Below, one piece after another: positions 1 to 10,600 of a DNA stretch of 64,000 nt. Position 1 is the first letter of the stretch. Every line of letters begins with the position of its first letter. Source of the DNA: Dactylorhiza incarnata (lineage: Eukaryota > Streptophyta > Magnoliopsida > Asparagales > Orchidaceae); assembly GCA_033032865.1 (NCBI GenBank), contig JAWHQI010000061.1:496001-560000 (forward strand), read 5' to 3'. The notes beneath the pieces are model-generated. The model made no database searches. It was not told the origin of the DNA and saw only the letters and a program-made list of their open reading frames with translations. Made by a program: the position numbers and the translations under genes.

Positions 1-2
1 GA

Positions 3-668
3 GGTTTCCTGCTGCGCTTCTCGACGTCAAGGAAGAGGAAGAAAGATGCCGAAGCACTTTTCAAGATCAAGCAAGAGCCAGAAGAGTCGCTGGCTCACTA
101 TCTGGAGCGGTTCAGGGAGGAGGTTCTCCTCGTCCAAGAAGTGCCCGGGTACACCCTCAAGCTCGCCTTCACGGTGGGGCTGCGGGAGGGCTTCTTCAAG
201 ATGGACCTCAAGAGAAGAGCTCATTTGTCCTTTGAGGAGTTGATGGAAAGGGTGGCAGAAGAAGTTGAAAGTGAGGAGGCCAACCCAGAGTTCACAAGAA
301 GGTTGGCCAAGCTGAGTGAGCCAGAGGCAAGGCAGCATGGGAGGAAGGTAGAGGCTCCCGAGAGGAAGTTCGACCAAGAGGAGGACAACTTCCAAGAAGA
401 AGAGACTGACCTCCCAGGGTGGAGGCAGGGCCCGAAAGCACCCTCTCCACCACCCCAGCAAGCCATGGCGATCGGCCACAGAAGAAGAAGAAATCGTAGG
501 GGAGGAAGGAGAGGCGTCCGAGTGGAGTTGCCTTACTGTGACTTCCATCAGGAGGAAGGCCACGCGACATCCGCCTGCCCCGAGTTCTTGGAAATGAGGG
601 AGGCGAGGGGCCCGAGGCCGCAGCGTCAACAACCAGAGGAGGTCGAGGAGGACCATGGCGGGGAATAG
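3..668 (+). CDS. Retrotransposon gag, C-terminal part, open at the left edge
   Basis: The frame is open from base 3 to a stop at 666-668 (221 residues). It encodes the end of the Retrotrans_gag fold, with FSTSRKRKKDAEALFKIKQ followed by the AFTVGLREGFF segment. A basic, Pro/Gln-rich linker comes next, then the knuckle CDFHQEEGHATSAC. This C-x2-H-x3-GH-x4-C arrangement is typical of Tat/Ogre-type plant gypsy gag. Element E encodes a clearly homologous protein, but E continues into a protease and D stops shortly after the knuckle. An AATAAA-like signal (about 768) follows about 100 bp after the stop. The start codon is outside the window. Confidence 0.8.
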   Translation, partial: GFLLRFSTSRKRKKDAEALFKIKQEPEESLAHYLERFREEVLLVQEVPGYTLKLAFTVGLREGFFKMDLKRRAHLSFEELMERVAEEVESEEANPEFTRRLAKLSEPEARQHGRKVEAPERKFDQEEDNFQEEETDLPGWRQGPKAPSPPPQQAMAIGHRRRRNRRGGRRGVRVELPYCDFHQEEGHATSACPEFLEMREARGPRPQRQQPEEVEEDHGGE

Positions 669-795
669 AAGTCCGAGTCCCGGTCTCCGTGCTTTGTTTT
701 TTCTTTGAGTCCATGTAGTAGGAGAGGATGTTTCCTACTTAGTTTTTCTTGCATGTAACCGAATGATTAATAAAATGAAAGTTTTTTGAAGTATT

Positions 796-1800
796 GTTCC
801 CCTTGGATGGTTCCGCTGACCGGGCTCTCACTAGACGGCAGGGCAGATTGACCTCCTAGGGAGGTTAAGTGATGTTCCCCTTGGATGGTTCCGCTGACCG
901 GGCTCTCACTAGACGGCAGGGCAGGTTGACCTCCTAGGGAGGTTAAGTGATGTTCCCCTTGGATGGTTCCGCTGACCGGGCTCTCACTAGACGGCAGGGC
1001 AGGTTGACCTCCTAGGGAGGTTAAGTGATGTTCCCCTTGGATGGTTCCGCTGACCGGGCTCTCACTAGACGGCAGGGCAGGTTGACCTCCTAGGGAGGTT
1101 AAGTGATGTTCCCCTTGGATGGTTCCGCTGACCGGACTCTCACTAGATGGCAGGGCAGGTTGACCTCCTAGGGAGGTTAAGTGATGTTCCCCTTGGATGG
1201 TTCCACTGACCGGGCTCTCACTAGACGGCAGGGCAGGTTGACCTCCTAGGGAGGTTAAGTGATGTTCCCCTTGGATGGTTCCGCTGACCGGGCTCTCACT
1301 AGACGGCAGGGCAGGTTGACCTCCTAGGGAGGTTAAGTGATGTTCCCCTTAGATAGTTCCGCTGACCGGCTCTCACTAGACGGCAGGGCAGGTTGACCTC
1401 CTAGGGAGGTTAAGTGATGTTCCCCTTGGATGGTTCCGCTGACCGGGCTCTCACTAGACGGCAGGGCAGGTTGACCTCCTAGGGAGGTTAAGTGATGTTC
1501 CCCTTGGATGGTTCCGCTGACCGGGCTCTCACTAGACGGCAGGGCAGGTTGACCTCCTAGGGAGGATATGTGATGTTCCCCATGGATGGTTCCGCTGACC
1601 GGGCTCTCACTAGACGGCAGGGCAAGTTGATCTCCCAGGGAGGTTAAATGATTAGTTCCCCTCGTTAGCTGACAGGATAAGAAGGTCTTTCGGAGAGGTT
1701 ATATTTTTCCCCCGAGGTGGTTCCGCTAGTCGGGCTCTCGCTAGCCGACAGGGTTGGAGGAACTCTTGGAGAGGCTAGGTGTTCTTTCCAAGTTGTCACC
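796..1800 (+). repeat. 78-bp minisatellite in the 3' UTR of element D
   Basis: About eleven head-to-tail 78-bp units (starts near 796, 874, 952, 1030 and so on) differ by only a few substitutions. Two decayed units follow up to about 1800. Each contains GGTTCCGCTGACCGG and GGCTCTCACTAG. The array fills the space between gag and the polypurine tract. The core GGCTCTCACTAG recurs in the 74-bp array of element E, so the two arrays share an origin. Confidence 0.9.
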
Positions 1801-1875
1801 GTTAGCCGGGTTTCCAGCGACACTCGTCGAACACTCATGGTTGGATGATTCTTTGCGAGCTTAAGCTAACCTCGC

Positions 1876-1890
1876 AAAGAGCGGGGATTG
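1876..1890 (+). promoter_or_regulatory. Polypurine tract of element D
   Basis: AAAGAGCGGGGATTG directly precedes the LTR start TGTACAACCC. The same 15 bases, reverse-complemented, adjoin the LTRs of elements E (57136) and H (53577). This is the expected primer for plus-strand DNA synthesis. Confidence 0.8.
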
Positions 1891-3029
1891 TGTACAACCC
1901 AGTATTCGTCGAGTGCTTTTCCCTCGGATAGAGAGAGGGAGGACGAGCGGTAGGAGGCGGAGACCTCCGCTCGCCCAGCTCATATAGGAAGCGAGCAAAG
2001 GAAGGGGGCGAGCTCCTCTCGCCCCCCCGCTCCGGAGGAAGGCGGAGAGGGGAGAGGCCAGCTCGACCCCCCCTCTCGCCCAGCATTCGGCGGAGAGGGG
2101 AGAGGCCAGCTCGACCCCCCCTCTCGCCCAGCATTCGGCGGAGAGGGGAGAGGCCAGCTCGACCCCCCCTCTCGCCCAGCATTCGACGGAGAGGGGAGAG
2201 GCCAGCTCGACCCCCCCTCTCGCCCAGCATTCGACGGAGAGGGGAGAGGCCAGCTCGACCCCCCTCTCGCCCAGCATTCGGCGGAGAGGGGAGAGGCCAG
2301 CTCGACCCCCCCTCTCGCCCAGCATTCGGCGGAGAGGGGATAGGCCAGCTCGACCCCCCCTCTCGCCCAGCATTCGACGGAGAGGGGAGAGGCCAGCTTG
2401 ACCCCCCCTCTCGCCCAGCATTCGACGGAGAGGGGAGAGGCCAGCTCGACCCCCCCTCTCGCCCAGCATTCGGCGGAGAGGGGAGAGGCGACCTCGACCC
2501 CCCCTCTCGCCCAACATTCGGCGGAGAGGCCAACTCGGCCCCCCTCATCCAGTTTACTATTCGCAGTCCAGTTTGGCTATTCGCAGTACAGTGGTCTGTA
2601 TTTAGCATTTCAGAACAGCGGGATTCAGCTATCCGCAGCCCAATTCAGGGGTATTCTGGTAATCTGGCAGACCAGTTTTTGGCTATTTGCAGCCCAACTT
2701 CAAAAATCCTATAAATAGGACCAAGGGGGCACCATTTGGAGAGATCTCTCATCCTAGGCTAGCTCTCTCCTTCTCCCTCTCCCTCCCCAAGTCTCTCTAG
2801 GGGGTGAGGAGAGGCTCCAGTGGTGCCCAAGCTTAGTAGTGGCTTGGGAGGGGAAGTTCCAAGGGGACTTCCGGGTACGTGGCGGGACCTCCCCGCTAAG
2901 CCCTTGGTCCAGTCCTTAGTTCCGACACCTTCAACCTAGAGCTCTCCCTTGGGGGAAGTAAGGGTTGGCTGCCCCTCAGCCTCGTTGAGGGCCCCGAACT
3001 CCACAGAGACCGAGTAGTCGGTTTCAACA
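1891..3029 (+). repeat. 3' LTR of element D (1139 bp)
   Basis: The LTR begins TG and ends CA. U3 carries a 48-bp tandem repeat (2041-2535), then CAG/TTTGGCTATTCGCAG-type short repeats. A TATA box TATAAATAG lies at 2710-2718. The terminal part ending GTCGGTTTCAACA resembles the ends of the E and H LTRs. Confidence 0.85.
2041..2535 (+). repeat. 48-bp minisatellite inside the D LTR
   Basis: About ten 48-bp units built of GCGGAGAGGGGAGAGGCCAG and a C-rich half ending CTCTCGCCCAGCATTCG. The apparent long reading frames here on the - strand are only repeat translation. The homologous 48-bp units in element E carry greatly lengthened G-tracts. Confidence 0.9.
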
Positions 3030-4456
3030 ATTTTAATAATTAGCTCTATTATGTTCTATCTGAGATAGATTTTAATATCATTTTAAGCGTTGACATCATT
3101 ATGTTAATTTCTATAGTTCTTTTTAGATTTCACGAGTGACAATGCACGGGGATGTACAATTGCAACAGTACCCCGACCACGACAATATCTCCGCCCCTGC
3201 TCTCTGGTGCATGTGAGGGAAAGAATTATTGTCGTGCGAAGCCCGTGCGCCCGAGAGCAAGCGAGCATGACTGGAAATACTAACATGACCGGTATATTAT
3301 TGAGGCCGCGTGGGAGGGGGGCATGCTGTCACTGGCGCACGTGTGTATACTTACTATTTATAAAGAAAGAGGGGCTTTTGGTGTAACATTTGTTCAAATT
3401 TTACCCTTATTTAATGCAAGTATTTGCAAGATTAAAAAAAAACACCGGTGGAGCCACGAGCGACTGTAGCCCGTGCACTCGGAACAGGCGAATCCCCGTG
3501 CGCGGAAACTTAATTAATGAATTCTAATTTTTACAAAGAAATATTATAATTAAGAGGTGAAATGGAAAGGACAGAGAGGGGGAGAAAAGAGAGAGAGAGA
3601 GAGGAGAGATGAAGGGAAGTCTATTTTGGATGAAGAAGGAGCACGCAGTCGTCCACAAAATCAGCCAAATTATTTGATGATATTCAGGCTCTGCTTTGGG
3701 GACTTATTTTCACTGGTAAGCGGTTACGACCGCATGAACCGAACCTTAATTTAGGCCCGATTCATACGGTCGTAACCGCTTGACCGATGAAAATAAGTCC
3801 CCCCAAAGGGAACCTCAATTTTACCATTTGTAATGACTCTACATTGAAAGATGTGAATTTTTTCTTTAAAAATATAGATGGAAAGTGATCAAATGTGACA
3901 AATTATTTTATGATATTCCAATTTTACCCTTTGTAATAACTCTACATTGAAAAAGGTAAGTTACATTTTACCCTTTGTAACGAATTTACAATTACTTTGT
4001 AACGAATTTAGAATTATTATAAAATAATTTAGAATTATTATAAAATAATTTGGCTGATTTTATCATTTTTCATCCACATTTCTAAAGAAATGGGCATTTT
4101 TGCAAACTGAGGAAACTTAGAGGGGGGGAGGCAAATGTAAGGGGTGCAACCTGTAATTATGCAAACTCCCATGGGACGTCCCGATAATTAACCATAATTA
4201 ACAATATATATATAGCACATTAAAATTTAGTAATCAATGTAGCAGAATAAAGATCTTTTGATTGTATGCCTGAAAATGAAATAACTTCAAAATATTCACA
4301 GTATTACACTCACCATTCCATCCATGATACATCTGAACACTATAATAATCACAAGAAAGACACAGAGGAGTAATGTGACAGAAGGTTTCATGTGATATCA
4401 TCCTTACAGAAGGCTTTGTCAGAATAGAAACTATTTATTATGTAAAAAAAAAGAGA
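3030..4456. other. AT-rich flank downstream of the thioesterase gene
   Basis: No supported gene. It holds a fold-back MITE (3687-3815), a short AT-rich tandem repeat around 3985-4060, and a GA-rich stretch near 3570-3610. Confidence 0.6.
3687..3815. mobile_element. Fold-back MITE, copy 1
   Basis: Two arms of about 60 bp form an almost complete inverted repeat. Each contains AAGCGGTTACGACCG or its complement and ends in AGGCTCTG/AGGTTCCC-type tips. The whole can form one hairpin. A second copy lies at 19273-19402, inside the chimeric pseudogene. Confidence 0.7.
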
Positions 4457-4603
4457 TCAAAGCTTGGCATACTTTTTCACAGCAGCTTCGAAGCCGCTCG
4501 AATCCTTGGTCGGCGGCAGATTGGAGAGGGTAACCATCGACGTGGACAGCAGCACCCTTTCCCCCGACGTAGGACTCGTCTTCCACTGCTGCACCTCCCA
4601 TAC
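4457..4603 (-). CDS. DHNAT1: DHNAT1-like exon 3, C-terminus with peroxisomal AKL
   Basis: This exon encodes 48 residues and TGA, preceded by the acceptor TTTTCTTATGAAG. It starts with VWEV, which continues the strand ending GRTIQ at the end of exon 2, and ends AKL. A longer reading frame in another phase (4431-4676) is a shadow. The next MITE lies 115 bp upstream of the exon, inside the intron. Confidence 0.85.
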   Translation of the reverse strand, partial: VWEVQQWKTSPTSGERVLLSTSMVTLSNLPPTKDSSGFEAAVKKYAKL

Positions 4604-7600
4604 CTTCATAAGAAAATAAAAAATACATCAGGAGAATTAAATAGAGGAATTTGAATGGGTAGACTGAAGATAACATGGATTAAAATGATTCAAAAGGATT
4701 AGTGTAGTTTAGATTAAGGCTCCGTTTGGCGCGGCGGTGGAGGTCATGAACGCGGTGGTTATGAACCGTCGTTTGTGAATTCCCAGCCTCACCTAAGGAA
4801 CTTCATCCGCTTTTATGTTCAAAACTAATTTTTTTTTGTCCATGCTCACTGGAGCAAAAACGTGCGCCAAACGGAGCCTTAGTATCTCAAAAAGCATTCG
4901 ATAAAAACAAACAAGAAATGAGGATTAGTAAATACCACTCCAAATACTTGGGAGAAGGATATTGATGATGCTGATGAGTAAGATGTTTATTATAATCATT
5001 AGTCGATGCGGTGCGGAGTCCTTCGTGCATGGTATATGGTAGAGAGCACCCATTTTTAACACTAGGGTTAAAAGAATAATTTTCACTTTTATAGTGGGTT
5101 ATTCGGAAGCATATCGAACATAAAAAATATTGTTTTTCGTCTTTATGGGAGAATTAAATACTCGTGTACAGGAAAAATGCTATATTCTTTGCTTTTAATT
5201 CAAATGTGCACTGTGGTCCTCGCCTCCCTCTCCCCTCGCTCTCTCATCTTCTCTCGAGGAGTTTTTGGGTCCGAGCATCGGACCTGTCTAGGATTAAGAG
5301 AAACCGTGAGATTAGTTTTTCGAGAGATCAAGAACTTTCAAGTGTATTCACTTTTGCGTGGGGATTCTGGCTGACCACGTGGACTAATAGCACTGATCCC
5401 GGTTATTCTCTCTCCATCGGACGCAATAACTTCGCCTCACAAAGGGTGGCATGCCACGTGAAAAGTTGAAGTAAAAATAAAATAAAAGACGCCATAAAAG
5501 TAAAACAACAACAACAATGATAGGAACTACTAGGGCAAACTAGAAAAAGTAGAGACTAGAGAGGAAGAAGACGGCTAGGGTTTGCTAGAAAAGAAAAATA
5601 CCTGAAATAATTATGCATGCCTTCAAAAGAGGGGGGAGATGGGTATTTATGTGAACCCTCTCCCCCTAGGGCCGGCCGGCCCCAAGTGAGGGCTGAACCG
5701 GTTCGGTTCAGCCCTCCTTCTCTTATTTAATTAATTGCGGGCTGAACCGGATGGTTCAGCCCGGTCTTTTCCCGGCGCTCCTTTTGGTCTTCTGGCGTAC
5801 TTGAATCTTCGAAAGCGCATGTCGTCCGAGGGCATAACACTCCCCTCCCCTTCAAGAGGCAGCTTGTCCTCAAGCTGAAAGTCTGGAAAGAAATCCCGGA
5901 ACTCCAGTAAATCCACCCATGTGTTGTGGGCCTCGGACAGATCCTTCCACTTGACCAGAACCTCTGAACGGTATTCCGTGCCATGTTTCTTCCAGCGGAA
6001 CAGCAGTATATCCTCGGGATTGGGGCGTAGCTCGCCCGTCGTAGTAGCCTCGGGAAGGAAGGGAGTCACAGAGACCGCCGCTCCCAGCTTCTTCTTCAGC
6101 AACGACACATGGAATGTGGGATGAATTCGGGACCCTTCAGGAAGAGCGAGAGTGTAAGCAACCGGTCCCACCCGATGAGTGATGCAGAACGGGCCATAGA
6201 ACCGGGGAGATAACTTCTGATTGGCCCGGCGAGCAACTGAAAGCTGTCTGTATGGTTGAAGACGGAGAAAGACCTCGTCCCCTACCTGAAACGTCTGCTC
6301 CGTCCGGTGCTTGTCAGCCTGTAACTTCATCCAGTCCTGAGCGGAACGGAGATTGTCCCGCAGGAGGACCAAGGTCTGATCTCTGTTCCGTAGAGCTCGA
6401 TCCACGGCAGAAAGAGCAGTGCTACCCGGCTCGTAGGACCGAAGAGAGGGTGGTGGTCGCCCATAGACAACCTCGAACGGAGTGATCCTGCTGGCGGTGT
6501 GAAACGAAGTATTGTAGCAATACTCCGCCCAATGTAACCATCGTGTCCAAGAACGGGGCTCATCCATGACGAAACATCGGAGGTATGTCTCTACCCCCCG
6601 ATTGAGGACCTCGGTTTGGCCATCTGTCTGCGGGTGATGCGCCGTGCTCATGCGCAACCGGGTCCCCTGTAGCCGAAACAGCTCCTGCCAGAAATTGCTA
6701 ATGAAAACCGGGTCGCGATCGGAGATGATCGAACTCGGAAGACCATGTAGACGCACCACCTCCCGGGCAAATAGATCGGCAATTGTCTCCGCGGAGTATG
6801 GGTGGCTGAGGGCGAGAAAGTGGCCGTATTTGGACAGTTTGTCCACTACGACCAAGATCACTGTCTTGCCCTGAGAGCGGGGCAACCCGTCGATGAAGTC
6901 CATCGAGACCGTCTCCCAAATGTGCTGAGGAATCTCCAAGGGCGTTAGCAGCCCTGCAGGTGAGGTCGTCTCGTATTTCTGTCGCTGGCACACGTCACAC
7001 TGCTGTATGAAACGCTGAGCATCCCGGCGTAGTCCCTTCCAAAAAACATTGGCCCGTAGCCGTTGTAGGGTACGGAGCACCCCCGCATGGCCTCCAGTCG
7101 GGGACGAGTGGAACTCCTGTAACATAATCTCCTTCCAGGTAGACGAGGCGGGAATGACCACCCTCCCGTGGTAGTACAAGTGTCCCCCAACCAGTTGGTA
7201 ACCCGGAGGAGTGGGTTGGCCCTGGGACAAGGCCTCCACAATCGGTTGGAGCTCTGGGTCCGCGGCGACCTCCCTCTGAATGTCATCCAGGGACTCAATT
7301 AGTGGTCCCGAAAGGTGGAAGATGGTGCTCTCCGGTAGGCGGGACAGAGCGTCGGCCACCAAGTTCTCTTTGCCCTGCTTGTACACGATCTCATAATCAT
7401 ACCCCAACAACTTGGTCAGCCACTTCTGTTGGAGAGGGGATGCCAGCCTCTGATCCAAGAAGTGCTTCAGGCTCTGGTGATCAGTGCGAACTTTAAAATG
7501 ATGGCCCAGCAGGTATGGGCGCCACAGCGTCACGGCATGTAAGATTGCCAGCATCTCTTTCTCGTACGTGGAGAGGCCCAGGGTCCGAGGTGCCAAGGCC

Positions 7601-10600
7601 TTGCTAAAATAAGCCAACGGCCTCCCCTCCTGCATCAAAACCGCCCCAATGCCAACTTCGGAGGAGTCCGTCTCCAAGACGAACTCCTTGGTGAAATCCG
7701 GGAGGGCGAGAACCGGTGTGGTCGTCATGGACTCCTTGAGAGCGGAGAAGGCCCGCTCGGCCTCATCATGCCAGGTAAAGGACTCCTTGTGGAGGAGCTG
7801 GGTAAGAGGGCGTGCCAGCTTACCATAGTCCTTCACAAACCTCCGGTAGTAACCAGTCAGGCCCAGAAAGCCTCGTAGCGCCCGTACTGTAGTGGGCCGC
7901 GGCCACTCCACCATGCTCTCGATCTTCTTTGGGTCCGCCCTGACCCCCTGGGCCGAAACCAGATGACCCAAGTACTCCACCTCTGGTTGCCCAAACGAGC
8001 ACTTCGACAGCTTAGCGTAGAGCTGATGCTGCCGCAGGATAGTAAGAACCTGCGCCACGTGCTCGATGTGCTCCTCCCACGTCCGACTGTAGATCAGGAT
8101 ATCATCAAAGAAAATGAGCACCGATCGCCGAAGAAGCGGCCGAAAGGTCTCATTCATCACCGCCTGGAAGGTCGATGGGGCATTGGAGAGCCCAAAGGGC
8201 ATCACCAAGAACTCATAATGCCCATCGTGCGTGCGAAACGCGGTCTTGTGGATGTCTTCCGTCTTCATACGTATCTGGTGATAGACGGACCGAAGGTCCA
8301 GCTTGGTAAACAAGCTCGCCCCATGCAACTCGTCCAAAAGCTCCTCTATCATCGGAATCGGGAACTTATCATTGATCGTGGAATCATTCAAGTTGCGGTA
8401 ATCCACGCAGAAACGCCAGGAACCGTCCTTCTTCACCAAGATGATAGGAGAGGAGAAGGCGCTGGTGCTCGGCCGTATGATGCCGGTCGCCAACATCTCC
8501 TTCACACTCCTCTCGATCTCGGCCTTCTGGATGTACGGGTACCGGTAGGGCCTGACGTTTGGGGGAGCAGCCCCTTCTTTCAACTGTATGTCATGATCCC
8601 TGAATCTGGCCGGCGGGAGGCCCCGAGGCTCCCAGAACACATCCTCGAACTGGGACAACAGTGTCTGTATCTCCTCTGGAATGTCTGGGAGGGTTTGACC
8701 CGGCGTCTCCACCCCCACCACCATGGCCATTGGAGAGCCCTGCTCCTCCAACAGCTGTAAGCTCCTCACAGAAATCTCCTTCAGAGGGGAGGACCGAATG
8801 CCCTGCAAGCAGTAGTCCTTCCCTTGCTGGGTGAACTCCATCGTCAGCCGCACCTAGTCGGTGGTCACTCTCTGTAACTGCCGCAACCACTGGACCCCCA
8901 ACACCATGTCCGATCCTCTGATCGGAAGCAAATACATGTCCGTATGGCACAAGTAGCTCTGCACGCGGATTTCCACCCCCTTCATCACGCCCTCGCATTT
9001 CAGCTTGCTTCCATCCGCTACCATCACCTGGAACGCCGCTTCTCTATCAATCGCATGCCCCACCTTCGCAGCGACGACCGGATTGATGAAATTATGGGTA
9101 CTCCCACTGTCCACAAAAATGGTCACACGCTCCTTGCCGACCCGGCCTGCGAAACGGAGAATCACCGGAGCTGATCCCCCCTGCATGGCCTGTATAGAAA
9201 CTCCAAACTCTGTCAGGTCGAGTGCCTCAACGTCGACACTCTCCAGTAGATCCTCCTCCTCATCCTCCTCTCGCAGCATAAACACCTGAATTTTCTGGCA
9301 GTTGTGTCCCCTTGTGTATTTCTCATCACAATTAAAGCACATGCCCTTCTCCCTCCGAGCCTGCATCTCCGGCCAGGTCAACTTAGTCACCGTGGGATGA
9401 GTGGGAGGTAGCTGATCTTTTCGTCCCGCTGCGGGAGCCGCGGGTGGCCAGGTCGCCGTCCGGTTACGCTGCCTGTTGTAGCGTTCCTCCTGTATCCGCG
9501 TGATGGTAATGGCATGGCTCAGACTGCGCGGCAAGTACGCGTGCACCTCGTCGCGTAAGTAGTCCTTTAGACCCGAGATGAAACAGCTCAACAACGTCTG
9601 CTCTCCCCAGGTGACCCGGTTGGCCAGCTTCTCGAACTCCGTCCGGTACTCCGTGACTGTGCCCCGTTGGCGGAGTTTCTGTAGGCTAGCCTCCACGTCC
9701 TCGTACTCTAGTGGTCCGAATCTAGCCGAGAAGGCCTCTATGAACTCGGCCCAAGGAGCGTGGGCGCGCCCCCGCAAAAACCACTGTGTCCACTGGTACG
9801 CGTCCTCCTCTAGATGGAAGGCCGTCAACTGTACCCACTGAGCCGCTGGAACCTCCTGATATCTGAAGAACAGCTCGGCCTTCTGGATCCACTTGAGTGC
9901 GTCGCCTCCCCGGAACTTCGGAAAGTTCATCCGAGTCAGCTTGGGTTGCATGTACGGTCGCTGAAATGCCCCACCCAAACCGCCTCCATTTTGGCCCAAC
10001 GGTCTGTGTTGCTCATGATCTCCTTGAAGTCCTCCGTGATTCCACCCTGGGGGTCTCCCCGGCCCCATGTTGGCCAGTCCATATCCTCCGTTCGGAGCGT
10101 TCGCTGGTTTGGGAGGAAAAAATTCCGTTGCGCCTCCGAGAGGAACCGCATTCGCCCCGGTAGGGCGAAACAGCCCAAATCCTTGGTGTTGCGGCCTCCA
10201 GGGTTGTCCTGCGTGCTGTCCGGGTCCAAACGGAGCTCCTCCCACCTGTCCGGAGCCCCCTCCATGTCGCAGCAGGCCGCCGGGTCCCTGCAGGGGTTGT
10301 TCGAAACCCCACTGGGCCGCTGCACCTCCGCCGACCCCCCACTGGGCTGCTGCTCCTCCGCCGACACCCCAGGAGCCTCCTGCGGCCTCCGTCGGCCTGC
10401 TGGAGCCAAACCGGAGTGGCTCCGGTATCTCCCGACCTCCTGGGTCTCTGCCGCACAGCCCCGAGGCGTCCGGATGCCCGCCTGGCCGGAATGGGGCCCC
10501 GCCTCCCCGAGCGGCGTCGATCGGGTTTCCCGCGCCCGATCCGGAGCCGGACGCTCCAGACGACAGCCCCCCGCTACTTCTCGCTCCCGTGCTGCCCTCA

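Larger units (their letters stand above)
1..3029 (+). mobile_element. Element D: 3' part of a Tat-like, gag-only LTR retrotransposon
   Basis: The window opens inside this element. In order it shows the end of gag (3-668), a 78-bp tandem array, a polypurine tract (1876-1890) and a 3' LTR starting TGTACAACCC (1891) and ending GGTTTCAACA (3029). No reverse transcriptase or integrase is seen between gag and the LTR, so the visible part looks non-autonomous. LTR ends, PPT and gag are related to elements E and H at the other end of the window. The 5' LTR lies outside, so the target duplication cannot be confirmed. The five bases after the LTR are ATTTT. Confidence 0.85.

Noticed and set aside
796..1800. 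Regular 78-bp spacing reminiscent of a CRISPR array
   Set aside because: The whole unit is conserved with no variable spacers, and it sits in a retrotransposon 3' UTR of a plant genome.
1835..2608. Overlapping 218-257-codon reading frames on the minus strand
   Set aside because: They translate the 48-bp LTR minisatellite, so the protein is a periodic artefact.
4431..4676. 81-codon minus-strand frame as an independent small gene
   Set aside because: A different frame of the same DNA gives the DHNAT1 C-terminus with a splice acceptor and AKL end, which explains the conservation better.
7963..8760. 265-codon plus-strand frame within pol
   Set aside because: Antisense shadow of the reverse transcriptase. 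No motif.
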